From: Baffinella frigidus
Lineage: Eukaryota > Cryptophyceae > Cryptomonadales > Baffinellaceae
Direction: 5' to 3'
Assembly (NCBI GenBank): GCA_026770585.1
Contig: MU646397.1
Coordinates: forward strand, 504,268-514,717
Length of the DNA stretch: 10,450 bases
Positions 1 to 5,283 of the stretch are shown here, one piece after another. A program made the translations under genes and the position numbers. How positions within the stretch are numbered: the stretch's first letter is position 1; each line of letters begins with the position of its first letter. A model generated the notes under the pieces. That model was given only the letters and a program-made list of their open reading frames with translations, did no database searches and had not been told where the DNA came from.

Positions 1-68
1 GGGTTTGGGGTTTAGGGCCTTGGGGTTTGGGTTTTAGGGTCGTAGGGGTTTGGGGGTTAGGGGGTTAC
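1..68. repeat. Degenerate telomere-like repeat, G-rich on plus strand
   Basis: Variants of TTTAGGG and TTTGGGG. In FANCD2 terms this is the start of intron 10 (donor at 68-67). Confidence 0.75.
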
Positions 69-101
69 CGCCGCGGTGCATTCCGAGTCGTTGTCCAAAA
101 C
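69..101 (-). CDS. FANCD2: FANCD2 exon 10, 33-nt microexon (codons 235-245)
   Basis: The acceptor comes from the telomere-like repeat (CCTAAACCAG|G) and the donor is GCG|GTAACC. Encodes VLDNDSECTAA, which continues exon 9 without a gap against human LLIENTSLTVP. Phase 0 at both ends. The next exon is beyond the left edge. Confidence 0.8.
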
Positions 102-2694
102 CTGGTTTAGGGTTTGGGGTTTGGGGTTTGGGGTTTGGGGTTTGGGGTTCGGAGTTTGGGGTTGGAGGATGAGAGGATTTGCGGGTCGTGCGCTCAGTGG
201 AATCCTAAACTTGAAACCCCAACCCCCAAACCTCAAACCCCCAAACCCCAACCCCACAAAATTCTGAACCCCCCACAATCTCTCAGGACGTGCCTGCTTG
301 AGCGTCTCGACAACCAAACATCAAACCCCTGGCGCTGAAAACCAAACCCCAAACCACCAAAGCATAAACCCTCAACCGTAATTCGGCTGACCTGCCTGAG
401 AGCTTCGACCACCTCCTGGTGCTCGCTGTCGAGCGCCACCTCTGCGCACCACATGGTTTATGGTTAGGGTTTATGGTTTATGATATATGGTTGAAGGTTT
501 AAGGGTTGGCACTCCACTACTTTGGGGATAATATCAGGGTTTAGATATTAGGGATTAGGGTGTTGGGTTTAGGGTTTTGGGTTTAGGTTTTGGGTTCTGG
601 GTTCTGGGTTTAGGGTGTGGGGCTCTTTCCTGCGAGGGCTGCGAGGGCCTCGCGCTTGAGGTGCAGCGGCGCGACCTGGGTTGGGGTTTAGGGTTTAGGG
701 TTTAGGGTTTAGGGTTTAGGGTTTAGGGTTTAGGGTTTATAAGTGAGGAGTTAGGGGTTAAGGGGTTAAGTTGTTGTAGAGGGTTTAGGGTTTAGGGTTT
801 AGGGACCTCGATCAGCTCGATCAGCTTCGTGGTAACCTGTGTTGGGGTGTGGGGTTGAAGGTTGAGGGATTTCATGTGGACACCGAATTAATCTGAAACA
901 CCATTTCGCTATCTTAGGGATGGGGTGTGTGCTATGGTAAAGTTTGACCGGGCTGAGACAGCAAATTCAACACTTAAGATAGCACCAACCGGTGTTTTCA
1001 ATTGAATCTGATTTCGCATTAGCGACGTCACACCACCCTGGAGCTGACCAGGGTTTAATCGTTGAATAGTCCTCGATCTCAAAAGTTGACAGGTTTGTAC
1101 CACTACAATACCTTTTTGACTTTTTGTACCAGAAATCATTCATCACGACCGGTCGGATTCCGACCGGTTTCAAGGCAAAGTGGTCTTAAGTTCACAAATA
1201 TATCCTGGGGTCCACTCTTGACCGATCGATCAGCTTCGTGGTAACCTTGGGTAGGGTTGCGGCTTGATGGATTAGGGATTAGGGATGAAGGGTTGGAGGT
1301 TTAGGGGTGAGAGGTGAGGCTAGATCAGCTCGATGAGATTCGTCGTGACCTTGGTAACGGTTTAGGGTGCACGGTTGAGGGTTTATCGTTGAGGGTTGTA
1401 GGATGAGGAATCAGGGTTTCAGGGGCACATGGACTGAGGATCGAGGGTTGCGGGTCGAACAATTAGGGTGTAAGGGTTGAGAGGTGCGGCTTTAGGGGTT
1501 AGGGAATTTGTGCAGGGGCATGGTTTCAGAGATGGTGAGGGGCGCGGGTTCAGTTGTTGATTGGTGGGGGTGGTTCCACATCAGCCTGCGGTCATTCCAC
1601 CGATGTGACACGATGCTACTCCTAAACCCAGCAACCTACCCACCTAAGCCCAAACCCTTAAACCCCAACCTCTCAACCCCAACCCCCAAACCCTACACTC
1701 CATGAAGCATTCACACTAAACCCGAAACCCAAAACCCTAATACACTGCTAGCAGGATTTTTTGCTCAAGTCAACCCCACTTGAAACTGTCCACTTTAAGA
1801 TCCAAAACGCCTCAGGGGCGTCCATTTTGTCTACAGCTTTTTTCAAAGTTGACTAATACAAAATCTTCTGGCTCGCAGTGTGATACCTTGGACTCGGGCT
1901 GCACAAACTCGATCCACTTGAGCTGGTTGAGGACCAGCCTGGTTTAGGGTTTCGGGTTTCGGGTTTAGGGTGTTCGAGTTTAGGGTTTAGGGTTTAGGGT
2001 TTAGGGATTAGGGTTTTAGGGCGTTCAGGGTTTAGGGGTTAGGGTTCAGGAGGGTTAAGGGTTTAGGGATTAGGGTTCAGGGTTCAGGGTTTAGGGATCA
2101 GGTGTTAGGGTTTAGGGTTTAGGGTTCAGGGTTTAAGGTACTAAACGGAAGGTAAAAATAAAAAGTATCGATATTTGGGGGATAGGGGGTGAGGGCCCTA
2201 ACCTCGGCACGGAGTCGAGCACCAGACCGCCCTCCTTCTCATCAGGCTTCAGGGTTCAGGGTATCCCTCAAGTGCCAATGGGGTGAATATTCACCCTAAC
2301 TCGCCCTAGACAGGTCCTAGGACCCTACCGTAGGGTGTATGAGGCACTGACGGGATAAGAATTAGGGAGTAGGCCGCTCTCACGTCTGTGCGCGCAAAGA
2401 GGGACGGGGGCCCTTGAGTCAAGGCCTCTAAGTGAGGGTTGTTTCAGGATTGTTTCACGCGTGTTTCAAGGTTGTTTCAGAGTTGTTCCAAGGTTGGACC
2501 AGGACCGGAGAGAGAACCTCGGGACCGAGTCGATCATCAGCCCCCCCCCCTCCTCATCAGGGGTCCGGGGTTAGGGTGTATAATCTAGGGTGTATGCCGC
2601 TCTCACGTCTCTGCGAACAAAGAGGGGCGACGGGGTCCCTCGAGGGTCCCCGTCCCTTTTTGCGCGGAGACCGTTGAGTGGAGGCCTCTAAGTG

Positions 2695-2732
<38 letters not shown>

Positions 2733-5244
2733 ACCGCGGGACAGAGTCGAGCATCAGACCCCCTTCCTCCTCATCAGGGTTCATGGTTTATGGTTTAGGG
2801 TATGTGCGCGCAAAGAGGGACGGGGGCCCTTGAGTGAAATGAGGGGGGGGGGCGGGCGGGAAAATATCGATAGGTGGGGTTAAGAGGGTGAGGATCCTGA
2901 CCGCGGGACCGAGTCGAGCATCAAACCCCCTTCCTCTTCGTCCGCAAAGTACTCCGGCACCTTTTCGAACAACATTCCGACAAGCTCCCCCTGCGCGCAC
3001 TTTGTTGAGGTTAGTATTTGCGTTTTTTTTAGTTAAGAATGCAGGGGTTTTAGTTTAAAATACAGGGCAGTTAGTTTAGAATGCAGGGTGTTTAGTTTAG
3101 AATGCAGAGTTTTTTTGGTTTAGAATGCAGAGTTTTTTAGTTTAGAATGCAAGGGTTGGGGTTGGTGTTTGGCCGCTCTCCCCCTCGTCTGGGAAGAACT
3201 CCGGCACCTTTTCGAACAACATTCCGACAAGCTCCCCTGCACGCACTTTTTGGAGTTGAGCTGAGAAAACAATTGTTTTTTTGCGTTTTTCTAGTTTAGG
3301 ATGTTAGGATGCAGGGGTTAGGGTTGGTGTTTGGCCGCCCTCCTCCTCATCCTGGAAGTACCACACGGTGTGCTATCAAGGTTTCGTTGGGGCTGGAATG
3401 CAGGGTCTTACGTGACCAAATTGCACAAGAAACTCCTTAAAGTTAACTGCCTCAAGGCACGTTGACTTTTGATGGAAGGTTCGTAGTCCACTGTGTGGAC
3501 TCTGGCACCTTTTCGAACAGCATCGAGAACAGCTCCCCCTGCCCACACGAGAATGCTAGAGGGGCCTATTTAAAACCGTTTTCTTTTACAAGTGGGCATT
3601 TGTGTAGTAACTTTCGTGAGGTTGGTCACGTAATTCTGCGAAATTAGCACAGTCACGAGGTTAGAACACCCTATCCTGGTACAAATTTTTACAACTCCAC
3701 ATGCAAATAGGTTCCTCCGGCATTCTCGCGTGGGCGCGCGTTTCGAGTTTCGAGTTCAGGTTTTAGGGCGAGCGTGCAGGGCCATAGTTCCTGCGAGGGT
3801 TTATCGTTGAGGGTTTCGGGGGTCAGGTTTCGTTGATGAGCCCCGCAACCGTTGACTGAGCCTGCAATCAAGAGAACCACCTGTCGACTGAGCCGGACGG
3901 AGGCTACATCGGGGATGGAACAACTCCTCAACCCTGAAAACCTACACCCCCTACACTGAAAACCTACACCCCCTACACCCTCCACCCTCCACCCTCCACC
4001 CTGAAAACCTACCACCCCTACACCCCCTCAACGTACCTCAGCATCCAGTAGCATTAGCATTCAAAAGAGAGGGGGGGGCAGGGGGGCTGCTGTGCTGCTG
4101 CTGCCATCGGAGGCTGCTCGCCCTCCCAACAAAGGGAGGGGGGGGGGGCAGTGGGGCTGCTCTCCCGCTGCGGCCATCTCCCTCGGCAGGATGCGGTTGG
4201 TGATGGGCAATCTCCCTCGGCAGGACCCATCTCCAACCATCTCCAACCGCGGTGCAAACGCACAACCTCGTGAAAATCTGACATCGTTGTGTGTGGAGGC
4301 TCCCCGATGAGATTTTTGTTGTCCCTAGACCTCTAACCCCAAACCCTAAATGGACCGGCACTCGCCTGGACCACGTTGACCTCGAGGAGGGTGTTGATCA
4401 GCGCGTGTGCGCAAGTCTCCCCACTCGCCTAACACCATGTTCTAAGTCCGATTCATGGACGCCTACCCCCATGTTCTAAGTCCGATTTGGGGTCTCCAAA
4501 ACCCACATCTAAGCCGATTTGTGGTCGCGTACACCATATTCTAAGTCCGATTTAGGGTTTGGGGTTCGGGGTCTGGGATTCAGGGTTAATCGGAGGTGTG
4601 CACTCGCCTGAACGACGTTGACCTCGAGCAGGGTGTTGATCAGCGCGTGCGCCCCCGCCTCCCCACTCGCCGCCATTTTCGCGGGGAGCAGCGCGGCCTT
4701 CAGCCTGTCAGACACACCCCGGCGAGTGTTAGACACACCCCGGCGAGTGTTAGACACACCCCGGCGAGTGTTAGACACACCTCGGTGAGTGTTAGACACC
4801 CCCGGTGAGTGCTGGACACTCCTAGACGAGTTTCAGACACACCCGGGAGGGAGTCAGAGCGTGCACCCCCACCTCCCCACTCGCCGCCATTTTCGCGGGC
4901 AGCAGCGCCGCTTTCAGCCTGCACGTTTGGGGGGGGGGCGGGGAGGAGTAGGGGTGTAAGGAAGCTTTCTCAGCTGCGCCACGGAAGCATTCTCAGCTCC
5001 ACTCAAACTCTCGGCGCGTCCGAACCAGCCTCGCAATCCTGTCTAATAAATCGGAATGAACGGAATCCTGTCTAATAAATCAGAATTAACAGAATTAACG
5101 CCACTCGCCCCCATTTTTCTGCTCTGCCACGGACGCTTTCACAGGTCAGCCCAATCCCTACACCCTAAACCCGAACCCTGAACTCTGCACTCAAAACGCG
5201 CGTGGGAAAGCGCCGTCTTCAGCCTGACCTTGAGAACTGCCGCC

Positions 5245-5283
<39 letters not shown>

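Larger units (their letters stand above)
102..391 (-). other. FANCD2 intron 9
   Basis: 290 nt. G-rich degenerate TTTGGGG repeat on the plus strand next to exon 10, C-rich CCCAAAC repeat at 213-260 and 335-380, and one exon-9 3' echo at 294-315. Confidence 0.65.
837..1886 (-). other. FANCD2 intron 6, with exon-7 5' echoes and a unique segment
   Basis: 1050 nt. It holds two degraded copies of exon 7 (1223-1245 and 1321-1349), a non-repetitive segment at about 870-1222 containing a 21-bp palindrome, and degenerate repeat. The repeat is G-rich on the plus strand to about 1505 and C-rich at 1620-1740. I see no gene in the unique segment. Confidence 0.65.
1939..2901 (-). other. FANCD2 intron 5, with three exon-5 3'-edge echoes
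   Basis: About 960 nt. Units of about 165-315 bp, each beginning with a copy of the exon-5 3' edge and its donor, are repeated at about 2203, 2518 and 2735. They share a segment containing CTCACGTCT and CGCAAAGAGGGACGG. Telomere-like repeat fills 1941-2145. Confidence 0.75.
2991..4607 (-). other. FANCD2 intron 4 (GC-AG), with exon-4 3' echo and exon-5 5' echoes
   Basis: About 1.6 kb, from GCGAGT to CAG. It carries the exon-4 3' echo at 4366-4429, tandem repeats near 4435-4555 and 3930-4030, G-runs, an inverted repeat at 3541-3735, and three exon-5 5' echoes. No other gene is visible. Confidence 0.7.

Noticed and set aside
57-454. Small frames of GGLGFGG or PNPKPQTP repeats on both strands
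   Set aside because: Direct translation of TTTGGGG/CCCCAAA repeat. Only exons 9 and 10 and one echo are coding-derived.
4509-4799. Minus-strand 96-codon frame with SNTRRGV repeats as a repeat protein
   Set aside because: The repeats are translation of the 21-bp intron array read through the acceptor. Only the exon-4 part is coding.
2694-5282. GA and TC runs as regulatory GAGA elements
   Set aside because: They are simple microsatellites in introns with nothing to support a regulatory role.
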